From Nesterenkonia sp. E16_10 (GTDB taxonomy: Bacteria > Actinomycetota > Actinomycetes > Actinomycetales > Micrococcaceae), in contig NZ_JADPSA010000048.1 in the NCBI RefSeq assembly GCF_017347085.1, positions 1-64,000 of the forward strand: a stretch of DNA of 64,000 nucleotides, given 5' to 3'. Below are positions 50,021-60,042 of this stretch, in pieces. Under the pieces are notes generated by a model. It saw only the letters and a program-made list of their open reading frames with translations. It was not told the DNA's origin and made no database searches. A program made the translations under genes and the position numbers. Within the stretch, counting starts at the first letter, position 1. Every line of letters starts with the position of its first letter.

Positions 50021-50677
50021 TCAGGCGTTGGAGAGCACCCGGCCGCATTCGCTGAGCAGGTCCTGCATCCGCACGGCGTCGTGCCGGCCGTTGAAGATCT
50101 CGGTGCCGTTCTCGAACGCCCGGCCGGCCGCGAGCGGTCCGGCGTCCACCGCGTCGTAGCCGAGGGAGTCCACGAAGTCCTGGACCAGCGCCTTCGCGGC
50201 GGCATCATCTCCGGCGACCGCGAGCGCCCGGCGCTGCGGATCTCCGGCGGGGTAGGAATCGATCTCCAGGTCCCCATAGCCGATGTGGTTCAGCGTCTTC
50301 ACGACTCGGGCGGCGCCGAGGAACTCCGCGATGACCTCGCTGGTGCTGGTCCCGGTCTCGAACTCGTCCATGAAGCCGTCCACCGGCGCCCAGTAGTTCA
50401 TGGTGTCGATGACGACCTGATCTCGCAGCACCGAGGTATCGATGCTGCGGTACTTGTGCAACGGCACGGCCAGCACGATGATGTCTGCGCCGCGCAGCTG
50501 CTCACGATCCACGGCGACGGCGCCGGGGACGATCACCTCGGTGAGCAGCGCGATGTCCGCGGCCGGCTTGGCCGTCGCGATCTTCACGGTATGACCGGCG
50601 CGCACGGCCTGGCGAGCCACGGCGGTGCCGACCCGGCCTGCACCGAGCACTCCGATGGTCAGTGGCGTCTGCGTCAT
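50021..50677 (-). CDS. NADPH-dependent F420-reductase-like oxidoreductase
   Basis: A 218-residue Rossmann protein. IGVLGAGRVGTAVARQAVRA is the dinucleotide-binding motif at residues 8-27, and ADIIVLAVPLHKYRSID and VKTLNHIGYGDLE are similar to NADPH:F420 oxidoreductase (Npd) family members. Whether F420 is the partner cannot be judged from the sequence. The ATG at 50677 directly precedes the Rossmann motif. It is followed upstream by a second NAD(P)-binding gene in the same direction. Confidence 0.75.
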   Translation of the reverse strand: MTQTPLTIGVLGAGRVGTAVARQAVRAGHTVKIATAKPAADIALLTEVIVPGAVAVDREQLRGADIIVLAVPLHKYRSIDTSVLRDQVVIDTMNYWAPVDGFMDEFETGTSTSEVIAEFLGAARVVKTLNHIGYGDLEIDSYPAGDPQRRALAVAGDDAAAKALVQDFVDSLGYDAVDAGPLAAGRAFENGTEIFNGRHDAVRMQDLLSECGRVLSNA

Positions 50678-50789
50678 AGTGATCCCGTCCCTCGGCCCAC
50701 GATCGGCCGATTCTTCAAAAACTGAAAGATTTCGCCTCGCATAACGTGAGGGCGCAGAGATTTGTTCCACCGACTGCTCGACGAATCCG

Positions 50790-51569
50790 TCACAGGGCAG
50801 CCGAGGTCGAAGGCCCCGCGCCCCGCTGCGCGAGCCACCGCTGCGCCGTCGTCCCGGTGATCACCGTGGGTGAGGGTGTGATCAGCGCCCCGCTGCCCAG
50901 CGGGGTTCTTCCCAGCGGGATCCGCACCACCCGGCGGGCGAGATGATCCTGTTCGTTGATCTCCCGGGCCAGCCGCGCGAGATCCACCAGTTCCGGACCG
51001 CAGACCTCCGTGACGCCGACGGGCTGCAGGGTCAGGGCCTGTTCCACCAGCTGTTCCGCAGCCTCCTGCACCGCAAGGGGACGTGAGAGCAGTCCGGGAA
51101 CGAACGCCGTGCCCGCGATCCGGGTCTGGGTCAGGAGCTGTGCGGCAAGCTCGAACCATTGGGTGGTGCGCAGGATGCTCAGCGGAAGTCCGCTGGCCCG
51201 GTAGACGCTCTCTTGGGCGGCCTTGCCCCGGTAGTACCCGAGCCAGCGATTGACCCCTGGGACGGTGGCATTGACGATCGAGAGGCAGACCACGCGAGTC
51301 TGCGTGCCCTCGAGAGCAGCCACCACGTTCGCCGCGGCGGATCCGAAGAACCCGACCGCGGTCCGTGCGGAGATCGTCTGGTGATTCAGGCAGTCCACCA
51401 CGACGTCGACACCCTCGAGCGCGCGGCGCAGCGCCTCCAGGTCTTCGACGTGCACGCCGTGGCGCCGGCTGATGCCCACTGGCACCGCTCCGCGGCTGGG
51501 CAGGCCTTGCATCACCAGGGAGCCGGCCAGCCCCGAAGCTCCCAGTACTGCTACTCGAGTCATGGTCAT
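50790..51569 (-). CDS. NmrA-like NAD(P)-binding protein (atypical SDR)
   Basis: A 259-residue protein. VAVLGASGLAGSLVMQGL is the GxxGxxG-type nucleotide motif, GVDVVVDCLNHQTIS follows, and LPLSILRTTQWFELAAQLL is the region after the modified active site of NmrA-like atypical short-chain dehydrogenases. The usual YxxxK pair appears only as YYRGKAAQE. Enzymatic or regulatory role unknown. It lies 112 bases upstream of the F420-reductase-like gene on the same strand. Confidence 0.78.
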   Translation of the reverse strand: MTMTRVAVLGASGLAGSLVMQGLPSRGAVPVGISRRHGVHVEDLEALRRALEGVDVVVDCLNHQTISARTAVGFFGSAAANVVAALEGTQTRVVCLSIVNATVPGVNRWLGYYRGKAAQESVYRASGLPLSILRTTQWFELAAQLLTQTRIAGTAFVPGLLSRPLAVQEAAEQLVEQALTLQPVGVTEVCGPELVDLARLAREINEQDHLARRVVRIPLGRTPLGSGALITPSPTVITGTTAQRWLAQRGAGPSTSAAL

Positions 51570-51644
51570 GCCCCGGTCCTCTGCCCACTGGATCCCTTGA
51601 CGTTTCGCCTACTGTAGACGCCTATCCCGAGGATCGTCTGGGAT

Positions 51645-52097
51645 TCAGCCCACGTCGCCATCCACGTAGAGCCACTGGCCCGACTCGCGACGGAACCGGC
51701 TGAGCTCATGCAGCCTGCCCCTGTTCCCAGAATCTCCGTCCTCCCGGTAGGCGGCCACGAATTCCACCGTCCCGACGTCGTGGAACGGACCGCCCGCCGT
51801 CGTGCCCAGGATGCTCAACCTGGTCCATTGAGGGCCCGGCGCGCAGAGGTCGCTGCGTACGGGGCGGGTCTCGGCGGCCCAGGTCCGATGCAGGAATCCG
51901 CCGAAGCGTTCCGGATCGCTGTTGAGCAGAGCGTTCGCGGTGTAGCGGGAACGCATCAGCGCCTCGGCGGTGGGAGCGGGTGCCCCGAGGTGGAGGCGTT
52001 CGCAGCACTGGGGGTAGCGCTCGCCGGATCCGCAGGGGCAGCGCGGCGCGGCATCGGGCTGGGCGGCATCAGGCTGGGATCGCGGTGTCTGCGTCAT
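51645..52097 (-). CDS. YchJ/SEC-C family protein (UPF0225-like)
   Basis: A 150-residue protein with an N-terminal zinc motif CPCGSGERYPQCCERLH (residues 20-36) of the SEC-C type, followed by an NTF2-like domain with ALMRSRYTANALLNSDP and a C-terminal ESGQWLYVDG. This is the YchJ arrangement. The function is unknown; metal or nucleic-acid binding is presumed. Length is normal. Confidence 0.85.
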   Translation of the reverse strand: MTQTPRSQPDAAQPDAAPRCPCGSGERYPQCCERLHLGAPAPTAEALMRSRYTANALLNSDPERFGGFLHRTWAAETRPVRSDLCAPGPQWTRLSILGTTAGGPFHDVGTVEFVAAYREDGDSGNRGRLHELSRFRRESGQWLYVDGDVG

Positions 52098-52465
52098 CTC
52101 ACCAGCATCTCACCCGGCTTCCCCGGGCTGTTCCGGCTCCCCGGCCCTTCCTGGGGCGAAGACGGGTGCTGGGAGAGCGAATTCCTCGAAGATTGCACCC
52201 GTTTGCGCCCCACCGACCGGAGTCGCGCCCGCACACCCCCGGAGTCGCGCCCGCAAACCCCCGCGCCCACAGGCGCCTGCCCCCGCGAGCGCCTGCCCCC
52301 GCGAGCGCCCGCACCCGCGGGCACCCGGTAGACTGATCCGGCAAGCTCGCGGAGCGTGCCGCCGTCGTCCTCAGCCGTGCTGATCCGGACCGGCGCGGCG
52401 CGTGAGACGGCACCTGAAAGCGGTCCCGCGGGCTCATCCACCCGCACCATCGCACAGGAGAACCT
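52098..52465. other. GC-rich repeat-bearing gap upstream of purS
   Basis: No gene is recognised in 368 bases. The gap contains the tandem repeats at 52219-52320. The promoter of purSQL should be here, but no clear hexamers are visible. No purine riboswitch fold was recognised. Confidence 0.45.
52219..52320. repeat. Two tandem repeat sets (22 bp x2, 16 bp x3)
   Basis: GGAGTCGCGCCCGCAC-type 22-bp units are adjacent at 52219-52240 and 52241-52262. GCGCCTGCCCCCGCGA occurs at 52273-52288 and 52289-52304 with a degenerate third copy to 52320. Confidence 0.75.
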
Positions 52466-52726
52466 ATGCCGCGCATCATCGTCGAGGTCATGCCCAAGCC
52501 AGAGATTCTTGATCCGCAGGGCAAGGCCATCGCCTCCGCGCTGCCGCACCTGGGATTCACCGACTTCTCCGGCGTCCGCCAGGGCAAGCGCTTCGAGCTC
52601 ACCATCGACGGTGAAATCACCGAGCAGATCCTGGCCAGTGCCCGCACCGCCGCGGCCGAGATGCTCTCGAACCCGGTGATCGAAGACGTGATCAGCGTGC
52701 GCGTGGATGACGAGGACGCTGCATGA
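52466..52726 (+). CDS. purS: Phosphoribosylformylglycinamidine synthase subunit PurS
   Basis: An 86-residue small subunit of FGAM synthase. [20 protein letters not shown], then [20 protein letters not shown], is the family pattern. PurS links PurQ and PurL in the fourth step of purine synthesis. Its stop overlaps purQ by 4 bases. Similarity is strong over the whole length. Confidence 0.93.
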   Translation: MPRIIVEVMPKPEILDPQGKAIASALPHLGFTDFSGVRQGKRFELTIDGEITEQILASARTAAAEMLSNPVIEDVISVRVDDEDAA

Positions 52727-53502
52727 GCACGGAGACTCCTCTGATCGGGGACTTCCACGCCTCCCCGGCCGCGAACCCGCTGGGCGGGGCCAGGATCGGC
52801 GTCGTCACCTTCCCCGGCACGCTCGACGATCGCGATGCCGCCCGCGCCATCCGCCTCGGCGGCGGCACCGCCGTGCCGCTCTGGCACGCCGATGAGTCGC
52901 TGCAGAACGTGGACGCCATCGTGCTTCCCGGCGGCTTCTCCTACGGGGACTACCTGCGCGCCGGCGCCATCGCCCGGTTCGCGCCGATGATGAACAAGAT
53001 CATCGCCGCCGCCACCGCCAGCTCAGGCACCCGGCTTCCGGTGCTGGGCATCTGCAACGGCTTCCAGATGCTCACCGAGTCCCACCTGCTGCCCGGCTCC
53101 ATGGTGAAGAACGATCACCTGAAGTTCCTCTGCCGGGACCAGGTGCTGCGCGTGGAGAACACCTCCACCCCGTGGACCTCGCAGTTCACCGACGACGAGC
53201 TGATCGCCGTGCCGCTGAAGAACCAGGACGGCCAATACCTCGCCGACCCGGCCACCCTTGAGGCGCTCGAGGCCGAGGGTCGCGTGGTCTTCCGCTACGT
53301 AGGAGAGAACCCGAACGGCTCACGCAACGGCATCGCCGGCGTGACCAACGAGACGCACAACGTGGTGGGCCTGATGCCGCACCCCGAGCACGCCGTGGAA
53401 GCCGGCTACGGTCCCGATGACGCCACCGGGATGCGCAGCGGCACCGACGGACTGACCATCTTCACCTCCGTGATCGCATCTCTTGCCGGAGGTGCCCAGT
53501 GA
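52723..53502 (+). CDS. purQ: Phosphoribosylformylglycinamidine synthase subunit PurQ
   Basis: A 259-residue glutaminase subunit. [20 protein letters not shown] starts the class I glutamine amidotransferase domain, [13 protein letters not shown] carries the nucleophilic cysteine, and [11 protein letters not shown] the catalytic His and Glu. It supplies ammonia to PurL. About 22 extra N-terminal residues precede the family start, so a later start is possible. It overlaps purS and purL by 4 bases each. Confidence 0.95.
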   Translation: MSTETPLIGDFHASPAANPLGGARIGVVTFPGTLDDRDAARAIRLGGGTAVPLWHADESLQNVDAIVLPGGFSYGDYLRAGAIARFAPMMNKIIAAATASSGTRLPVLGICNGFQMLTESHLLPGSMVKNDHLKFLCRDQVLRVENTSTPWTSQFTDDELIAVPLKNQDGQYLADPATLEALEAEGRVVFRYVGENPNGSRNGIAGVTNETHNVVGLMPHPEHAVEAGYGPDDATGMRSGTDGLTIFTSVIASLAGGAQ

Positions 53503-55874
53503 GCGAGCCGACCGTGACTGATAAAGAATTCAACATCGACACCGTGGAGCACGCCTCCACCACCCCTGACACCGACCTGCCCTGGGCGGCGCTCGGCCTG
53601 AAGTCCGATGAGTACGACCGGATCGTGAAGATCCTGGGACGGCGCCCGACGGCGGCCGAGCTGGCCATGTACTCGGTGATGTGGTCCGAGCACTGCTCGT
53701 ACAAGTCCTCCAAGGTCCACCTGCGTCAGTTCGGCGAGAAGGTCACCGAGGAGATGAAGAAGGACCTGATGGTCGGCATCGGCGAGAACGCCGGCGTGAC
53801 CAACCTCGGCGACGGCTGGGCCGTCACCTTCAAGATCGAGTCGCACAACCACCCCAGCTTCGTGGAGCCCTATCAGGGCGCCGCCACCGGCGTCGGCGGG
53901 ATCGTGCGCGACATCATCTCCATGGGCGCCCGCCCGGTCGCGGTGATGGACCCGCTGCGCTTGGGCGACATCGACCACCCCGATACCAAGCGGGTGCTGC
54001 CCGGCGTGGTCTCCGGGATCGGCGGCTACGGCAACTCCCTGGGCCTGCCGAACATCGGCGGGGAGGTCGTCTTCGACTCCGTCTACCAGGACAACCCGCT
54101 GGTCAACGCGCTGGCCGTGGGCGTGATGCGCCATGAGGACATCCGCCTGGCCAACGCCTCGGGCGTGGGCAACAGGGTGGTGCTCTTCGGCGCACGCACC
54201 GGCGGCGACGGGATCGGCGGCGCCTCGGTGCTCGCCTCGGAGTCCTTCGACGACTCCAAGCCCTCCAAGCGTCCCGCCGTGCAGGTTGGGGACCCCTTCG
54301 CCGAGAAGGTGCTCATCGAGTGCTGCCTCGAGCTCTTCCACGCCGAGCTGGTGGAGGGCATCCAGGACCTGGGCGCCGCTGGGATCTCCTGCGCCACCTC
54401 CGAGCTGGCCTCCAACGGCGAGGGCGGGATGCACGTGGAGCTCACCAACGTGCTGCTGCGCGACCCCACGCTGACCCCGGGCGAGATCCTGATGTCGGAG
54501 TCCCAGGAACGCATGATGGCCGTGGTCACCCCGGCCAACGCCGCGGAGTTCGAGCGCGTCATGGCCAAATGGGAGGTCGAATACTCCTGGCTGGGCGAGG
54601 TCACCGACACCGGCCGGCTGATCATCGAATGGGACGGTGAGACCATCGTCGACGTGGACCCGCGCACCGTGGCCCACGACGGTCCGGTCTACGAGCGGCC
54701 CTATCACCGCCCGGAGTGGCAGGACGCGCTGCAGGCCGACACCTTCCGCTCCTCGGCGGCCGGCGCGAACCTTCCCGAGACCGCGCAGGAGCTCGGCGGC
54801 GCGGTCGTGGACCTGATGACCAGCCCGAACATGGCGGACGTCTCCTGGATCACCGACCAGTTCGATCGCTTCGTGGGCGGCAACACCGCGCTCTCGCAGC
54901 CCGATGACTCCGGCGTGATCCGGGTGGACGAGGAGACCGGTCTCGGCGTCGGGCTCTCCACCGACGCCAACGCCCGCTATGCCTACCTGGACCCCTACGC
55001 CGGGGCGCAGCTGGCGCTGGCCGAGTCCTACCGGAACGTGGCCACCTCGGGCGCGGTCCCGATGGCGGTCTCGGACTGCCTGAACTTCGGCTCCCCCGAG
55101 GACCCGGAGGTCATGTGGCAGTTCGCCGAGGCCGTCCGCGGCCTCGCCGACGGCTGCCAGGAGCTCGGCGTCCCGGTCACCGGCGGCAACGTCTCGCTGT
55201 ACAACCAGACCGCGGGCCGGGCCATCCACCCCACCCCGGTGGTGGGCGTGCTCGGCAAGTTCGACGACGTCGGCCGCCGCACCCCCTCGGGCTTCGAGCG
55301 CTGGGCCGACGGCCAGGCGATCTACCTGCTGGGCACCACCGCTGATGAGCTCGACGGTTCCGAGTTCGCCCGCGGCCGGGACCACCTGGGCGGACTGCCG
55401 CCGAAGGTGGATCTGGGTGCCGAGAAGATGCTCGGCGAGATCCTGATCAACGCCTCCCGCGACGGCATGATCGACGCCGCCCACGACCTCTCCGAGGGCG
55501 GGCTCGCCGCCGGACTTGCCGAGATGGCGCTGCGCTTCGGGGTCGGCGCGCGGGTGGCGGTGGACGGCATCTGCGAGCGCGACGGCGTGGATCCCTTCAC
55601 CGCGCTCTTCAGCGAGTCCCAGGCCCGCGCCCTGGTCGCGCTGCCGCGGTCGGAGGAGCTGCGCTTCACCGATATGACCTCGGCACGGGGCTTCCCCGCG
55701 CTGCGCATCGGTGTGGTGGACGCCAGCTCCGGCGATCTCGAGGTGGCCGGTCCCTATGCGGGCGGCAGCTTCACGCTGGGCCTGGATGAGCTGCGCGAGG
55801 CCTGGAGCGCGGTCATCCCCTCGCGCTTCGCCAGCCTGGGCGAGGCCACCGAGGCGGTACGACAGGAGAAGTAA
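53499..55874 (+). CDS. purL: Phosphoribosylformylglycinamidine synthase subunit PurL
   Basis: A 791-residue synthetase subunit of the small type that needs PurS and Pur[21 protein letters not shown] and [20 protein letters not shown], then [16 protein letters not shown], are hallmarks, and [20 protein letters not shown] and [20 protein letters not shown] mark the second half. It converts FGAR to FGAM with ATP. GTG start overlapping purQ by 4 bases; last gene of the operon. Confidence 0.96.
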   Translation: MSEPTVTDKEFNIDTVEHASTTPDTDLPWAALGLKSDEYDRIVKILGRRPTAAELAMYSVMWSEHCSYKSSKVHLRQFGEKVTEEMKKDLMVGIGENAGVTNLGDGWAVTFKIESHNHPSFVEPYQGAATGVGGIVRDIISMGARPVAVMDPLRLGDIDHPDTKRVLPGVVSGIGGYGNSLGLPNIGGEVVFDSVYQDNPLVNALAVGVMRHEDIRLANASGVGNRVVLFGARTGGDGIGGASVLASESFDDSKPSKRPAVQVGDPFAEKVLIECCLELFHAELVEGIQDLGAAGISCATSELASNGEGGMHVELTNVLLRDPTLTPGEILMSESQERMMAVVTPANAAEFERVMAKWEVEYSWLGEVTDTGRLIIEWDGETIVDVDPRTVAHDGPVYERPYHRPEWQDALQADTFRSSAAGANLPETAQELGGAVVDLMTSPNMADVSWITDQFDRFVGGNTALSQPDDSGVIRVDEETGLGVGLSTDANARYAYLDPYAGAQLALAESYRNVATSGAVPMAVSDCLNFGSPEDPEVMWQFAEAVRGLADGCQELGVPVTGGNVSLYNQTAGRAIHPTPVVGVLGKFDDVGRRTPSGFERWADGQAIYLLGTTADELDGSEFARGRDHLGGLPPKVDLGAEKMLGEILINASRDGMIDAAHDLSEGGLAAGLAEMALRFGVGARVAVDGICERDGVDPFTALFSESQARALVALPRSEELRFTDMTSARGFPALRIGVVDASSGDLEVAGPYAGGSFTLGLDELREAWSAVIPSRFASLGEATEAVRQEK

Positions 55875-55966
55875 TTCCCGCAGACGCTGGGACGATCCGT
55901 CATGCACCCGTGTGACCTGGGGTTTTCTCGCTTAGGATGGGGTGTAGCCACGAGGAGAGGAACACC

Positions 55967-56341
55967 ATGCAGGACACCCCGCGCGCACTGATCATCGAAG
56001 ACGACGACGATATCCGTCGCCTGCTGGAGATGGTGCTGACCCAGGCCGGTTTCACGGTGGATGCCGTGCCCAACGGCGAGGAGGGCGTCGCCCGGGCCGA
56101 GGCCGAGACGTATGCGCTGCTCAGTGTGGACGTCGGACTCCCCGACATCGACGGGCTCGAGGTGGTCCGCCGGGTGCGCCCGAACTTCGAGGGCCGCATC
56201 GTCATGGTCAGCGCCCGCTCCGGGGTGGCGGACCAGTCCTCCGGGGAGGCCGCCGGCGCCGATCTCTACATCACGAAGCCCTTCCGGCCCCGCGAGCTGA
56301 AGCAGAAGTTCCTCGATCTGGTCGGCTCGCAGGTTCGCTGA
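55967..56341 (+). CDS. Single-domain response regulator
   Basis: A 124-residue CheY-like receiver without an output domain. Acidic residues D12-D13 (IIEDDDDIRR), the phospho-acceptor D55 (SVDVGLPDIDG), S82 (MVSARSG) and K104 (ITKPFRP) are all present, so it should be phosphorylatable. GAGGAGAGGAA precedes the ATG by 5 bases. It is convergent with a glycosyltransferase carrying an HPt-like tail and a histidine kinase, a set that suggests a signalling module for a surface polysaccharide. Confidence 0.88.
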   Translation: MQDTPRALIIEDDDDIRRLLEMVLTQAGFTVDAVPNGEEGVARAEAETYALLSVDVGLPDIDGLEVVRRVRPNFEGRIVMVSARSGVADQSSGEAAGADLYITKPFRPRELKQKFLDLVGSQVR

Positions 56342-56360
56342 GCTTCTCTTCCCGGTCCGC

Positions 56361-58214
56361 TCAGGCCGTGATGAAGCGTTCGCGGATCACCTCCACGGTC
56401 TGCTCGCCGATGGAGGCGATCAGCGGGAGCTCCCGGCGCAGCGCCTGGTAGTCCTCTGCCTCCAGGTGCACTCCGAGGTCCCGGGCGGTCTGAGCCAGGC
56501 GCTGTGCTCCGAGCATCTCCGAGGAGACCCGGATGCTGGCCAGGGCATCGGCCGTGGCGGTGTGGTCCTCCGCGGCCACTGCAAGGCGCAGATTCGCGAA
56601 GCGACGCGGCCAGATCAGCCCGAAGGTGCTCACCAGCTCACGTGCATAGTCCTGCACGCCGTCGAGCTCCTCGGCCAGGCTGGTGATGATATCGGCCTCA
56701 AGAAGGCGCAGCTGCAGCAGCTCCTTGCCCGGCCCCGCCGTGGGAACCCCGGTCAGACCATCGGCGTTCCGCGCGGTCTTCGCCCAGGAGTTGCGCCCGG
56801 TGGCCATCCGGGTCATGGCACGCGGGTAGTAGAGGTAGGTCAGGTAGACATAGAAGAGGTATCCGGCACCGAAGAACATCCCGCTGAGCAGGCTGATGTC
56901 TTCACGGCAGACGTACTTATAGAGCAGCCCCCAGAGGAAATACGGCAGGATGATGAACACCGCCGCCAGCAGAACCACCCATTCCACGGGTTCCCCGGAG
57001 GCGAAGCCGATCCGTCCTTCGATGAGGGCCAGGGCCAGCAGCAGCGGTCCGAGCAGCAGGTTGATCATCAGCAGCCAGGGCTGACCCATGAAGTAGTGGA
57101 TCTCCGCCCATCCGGCCCGTCGAAGATTCCCGCTGCGTCGCAGCACCGGGAGTATCTCGGCGCACTCCAGGTTTCCCTGTGCCCAGCGGGTGCGCTGGGT
57201 CAGCAGCCGCCGCGTATAGGGCAGCGCCTCCTGGGAGACATGGGCCTCGGGGACGTAATGGGTGCGATGCCCCCGAGTGATGATGTTGAGACCCAGCTCG
57301 TAGTCCTCACTGAGCTTCTTGCCCCAGGGCTGGCCATAGTCGGCGTCGAGATCGTCGAGCACCGAGAGCCGGGTGAACTGCCCGTTTCCGCCCATGCCCA
57401 CGGTCCCGGTCTGGATCCGCAGCATCTGCATCGCCGAGTTCGAGGTGCGGAACTCGATGTCCTGCATGCGGATCAGCAGCTTGCCGAGCAGGTTCTTGAG
57501 CCCGCCCGAGAGCGGACGCGGCCGCCGGTCCCCGCGGTTCTTCATCCATACCTCGAGCTGCACCGCACCCACCACATCCTCACCGAAGGAGTCCGGGCCT
57601 GCCAGCAGATCCAGCGCGTTGGCCGAGAGGAAGCCGTCGGCATCGAGGACCCCGATGACCGTGCGGTGCCGCTGATCCCGGTCCTGGCTCGCGGCCGCCG
57701 AGATCACCCGGTAGGCGGCGTTGAGCGCATGACCCTTCCCGGTCCTGGCGTCCGGGCGTCGGCGCGAGATCAGGTGGACCTTGTCGTCGAAGTCCTGCAG
57801 CTTGCGCACGATCGAGGCGGTCGAGTCCTCGCTGTCGTCGTCGATCACCCAGACGTGCAGCTGCGGGAAGGTGGTCCGCGCGGCGGAGACCGTCTCGGCG
57901 ATGACGCTCTCCTCGTCCCGACAAGGGATCATCACATGCCAGGTCAGCGCCGAGGCGTCACCAGGGGTGTTCTTCGCCCGGAACAGGTAGGTGTAAACCA
58001 GCAAGCTGATGTAGCTCAGCGCCAGCGAGGAGATGATGGTGACGGTGACCAGGCCCGCGTCCCGCCAGGGGTTCGTCCCGAAGTCCCCGAAGGCCCCGGA
58101 GAAGCAGAACACCGAGGCGGCCAGCGCTCCGTAGATGACGCAGCAGAACAGCGCCAGGGCGGGGACCTTTCGGTTGCGCTGCGGCACGGCGTGGATTGCG
58201 GGGTCGGCGCTCAT
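56361..58214 (-). CDS. Processive GT2 glycosyltransferase with HPt-like C-terminal domain
   Basis: A 617-residue membrane enzyme. Two N-terminal membrane segments precede a GT2 domain with WVIDDDSEDSTASIV, VIGVLDADGFLSANAL (DxD), LSEDYELGLNI (catalytic base) and TQRTRWAQGN (QxxRW motif), then about four membrane segments. From residue 502 a helical domain matches the HPt fold (LASIRVSSEMLGAQRLAQTA), but the phospho-histidine position near residue 559 is alanine. The enzyme likely polymerises a surface glycan. It lies 12 bases downstream of the histidine kinase gene and opposite a CheY-like gene, so the tail probably senses that pathway. Confidence 0.8.
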   Translation of the reverse strand: MSADPAIHAVPQRNRKVPALALFCCVIYGALAASVFCFSGAFGDFGTNPWRDAGLVTVTIISSLALSYISLLVYTYLFRAKNTPGDASALTWHVMIPCRDEESVIAETVSAARTTFPQLHVWVIDDDSEDSTASIVRKLQDFDDKVHLISRRRPDARTGKGHALNAAYRVISAAASQDRDQRHRTVIGVLDADGFLSANALDLLAGPDSFGEDVVGAVQLEVWMKNRGDRRPRPLSGGLKNLLGKLLIRMQDIEFRTSNSAMQMLRIQTGTVGMGGNGQFTRLSVLDDLDADYGQPWGKKLSEDYELGLNIITRGHRTHYVPEAHVSQEALPYTRRLLTQRTRWAQGNLECAEILPVLRRSGNLRRAGWAEIHYFMGQPWLLMINLLLGPLLLALALIEGRIGFASGEPVEWVVLLAAVFIILPYFLWGLLYKYVCREDISLLSGMFFGAGYLFYVYLTYLYYPRAMTRMATGRNSWAKTARNADGLTGVPTAGPGKELLQLRLLEADIITSLAEELDGVQDYARELVSTFGLIWPRRFANLRLAVAAEDHTATADALASIRVSSEMLGAQRLAQTARDLGVHLEAEDYQALRRELPLIASIGEQTVEVIRERFITA

Positions 58215-58226
58215 GGATCTTCCTGT

Positions 58227-59933
58227 TCAGGCTCGTGTCCGCTGCGGACGGTCGGTGATGCGGTTGCTGAGGGTGAAGCTGAACCGGGCACCCTCCCCCG
58301 GGGAGGAGCGCACGCTGATGGTGCCGCCGTGGGCCTCCACGATGGACTGGGACAGGGCGAGCCCGAGTCCGGCGCCCGCCGTGGCGGACTGACGGGCCGA
58401 CCGGGCGCGGTAGAACGGGGTGAACACCTGGCTCGCCTCCTTCTGCGTCATGCCCGGACCGTCATCGGCGACCTCGACGGAGACGCCGTCCTCGAGCTCT
58501 CGCGCGGGGCCGACGCTGACGCTGACCCGGCCACCGGGGTGGGTGTACTTCAGGGCGTTGCCGACCAGGTTGTCCAGGACCTGGGAGACCCGCAGGGCGT
58601 CGGCGGTCACCTCGAAACAGGGACCGACGCTCAGGTCCAGCGTGATCTGGCGCTGGGCGGCCAGCGGCTGCAGCCCTTCCACACAGTCGCTGACCAGCTG
58701 TGTCATGTTGATCGGCTCCAGGTCCAGGGTCAGCCGGCCCACGGCCGCCTGCTGCTCCAGGAGCAGGTCCTCCACGAGTCTGCTCAGCTTCTCCGCATTG
58801 CGTCGGATCACGGAGAGCTGGTCCAGGGCCGCGACCCGGGCCGGGGAGTCCTCGAGGTCCAGCATCGCGTCCTCGGTGAAGTCGGTGAACCCGACGATGG
58901 AGGTCAGCGGGGTGCGCATCTCGTGGGAGACCGCTGCGATGACCTCCTGCTGGGCGCGGAGCAGGTTGTGCTGCTCGGTGACATCGCGGAAGATCAGGAA
59001 GCTGGCGTCCCGGTGGCCCGCCTCGGCCCAGACCGCGCGGGCGGTCACCGAGATCACCCGCTGGTCCGGCCCGGGGGCGCCCACCAGGAACTCGAGATTG
59101 TCGAACTCCTCGCCCCGATTGGCGCGAGCGGCGGGCCGGCTCTGTGCGGGGATCGCGCTGCCGTCGGTGTAGAACGCCAGGTGCCCGGCCTCGGTGCGGT
59201 CCGTGTTGGTCTCCGGTGAGGCCAGCGCGTGGATCTCGCGCTGCGCCCGGTTGGTCATCACATCATTGCCGGCGGCGTCCATCACGAGCACCCCGACGTT
59301 GAGATTCTCCAGGACCCCGCGCAGCAGCCGGTCGGTGCGCTCGAGCCGGGCCAGCGAGCTGCGCTCGCTCACCAGCGCCCGCCTGGTCTGGGTGCTTTTG
59401 GCCTCGAGGGTCTGCAGGATCCCGATCACAGCAAAGGACATGAGCGCCAGGGCCACCGGGAACACCATGAAACGGGAGACGGTGGAGACGTTCAGCGTCT
59501 CCTCGAGGACCAAGAACGAGGGCACGCTGATCGAAAGGACCACCATCAGCACCGCCAGCGCGGCCCCGCGATGCCGGAAGCCCACCACCAGCCACAGCGA
59601 GGGCACCAGGCTGAGCGTGGAGATCACGGCGCCCTCGGGGTAGGTGGCATAGCGGCAGATCCCGCAGGCGACGATGCCGGCCACCGGCACCAGCCATTCC
59701 AATACCCGAGGGACTCCGCTGCGTGGAGCCAGCACGACCGCGAGGGTCGCCGCGAACAGCACACCGAGCCCCAGCGCCGCACCGAGGACCGAGGAGGTCT
59801 CGGGCTCGAAGATCAACAGCAGCAGCACCGGCACCGCGAGCACCGCGGCGAAGGTGAACTGCTGGATGAGCGCAAAGGTCTTGCCGCTTGAGTGGTAGAG
59901 CAGTGCCTCCACGAAGGTCCGGAATCGCGTCAT
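58227..59933 (-). CDS. Membrane sensor histidine kinase with PAS domain
   Basis: A 568-residue kinase. Six or seven N-terminal membrane segments (about residues 20-175) are followed by a coiled linker, a PAS-like domain near 200-320 (VLVMDAAGNDVMTNRAQREI) and the HisKA domain with phospho-acceptor H337 (AAVSHEMRTPLTSIVGFT). The ATPase domain has DNLVGNALKYTHPGG, ADDGPGM and GAGLGLALSQSIVEAHGG. Lacking a partner regulator in its own operon, it probably phosphorylates the receiver at 55967-56341. It leads the operon with the glycosyltransferase. Confidence 0.88.
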   Translation of the reverse strand: MTRFRTFVEALLYHSSGKTFALIQQFTFAAVLAVPVLLLLIFEPETSSVLGAALGLGVLFAATLAVVLAPRSGVPRVLEWLVPVAGIVACGICRYATYPEGAVISTLSLVPSLWLVVGFRHRGAALAVLMVVLSISVPSFLVLEETLNVSTVSRFMVFPVALALMSFAVIGILQTLEAKSTQTRRALVSERSSLARLERTDRLLRGVLENLNVGVLVMDAAGNDVMTNRAQREIHALASPETNTDRTEAGHLAFYTDGSAIPAQSRPAARANRGEEFDNLEFLVGAPGPDQRVISVTARAVWAEAGHRDASFLIFRDVTEQHNLLRAQQEVIAAVSHEMRTPLTSIVGFTDFTEDAMLDLEDSPARVAALDQLSVIRRNAEKLSRLVEDLLLEQQAAVGRLTLDLEPINMTQLVSDCVEGLQPLAAQRQITLDLSVGPCFEVTADALRVSQVLDNLVGNALKYTHPGGRVSVSVGPARELEDGVSVEVADDGPGMTQKEASQVFTPFYRARSARQSATAGAGLGLALSQSIVEAHGGTISVRSSPGEGARFSFTLSNRITDRPQRTRA

Positions 59934-60042
59934 AATGCCACTACTTTACTGCCGCCGACCCGGCTTCCGTGCCGCCGACCTGGAGCGACTCGTACAGGAG
60001 CGGTATTCCGCGGCCCCGGCCGGGCCGGCCCACCGCCTCGGC

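Noticed and set aside
53406-55907. Long open frame (833 codons) on the minus strand opposite purL
   Set aside because: It is an antisense shadow of purL in GC-rich DNA; purL has full family motifs and the antisense product is His/Gly/Val-rich without domains.
56466-59219. 917-codon plus-strand frame opposite the glycosyltransferase and kinase
   Set aside because: Runs across two well-supported genes on the other strand; no motifs.
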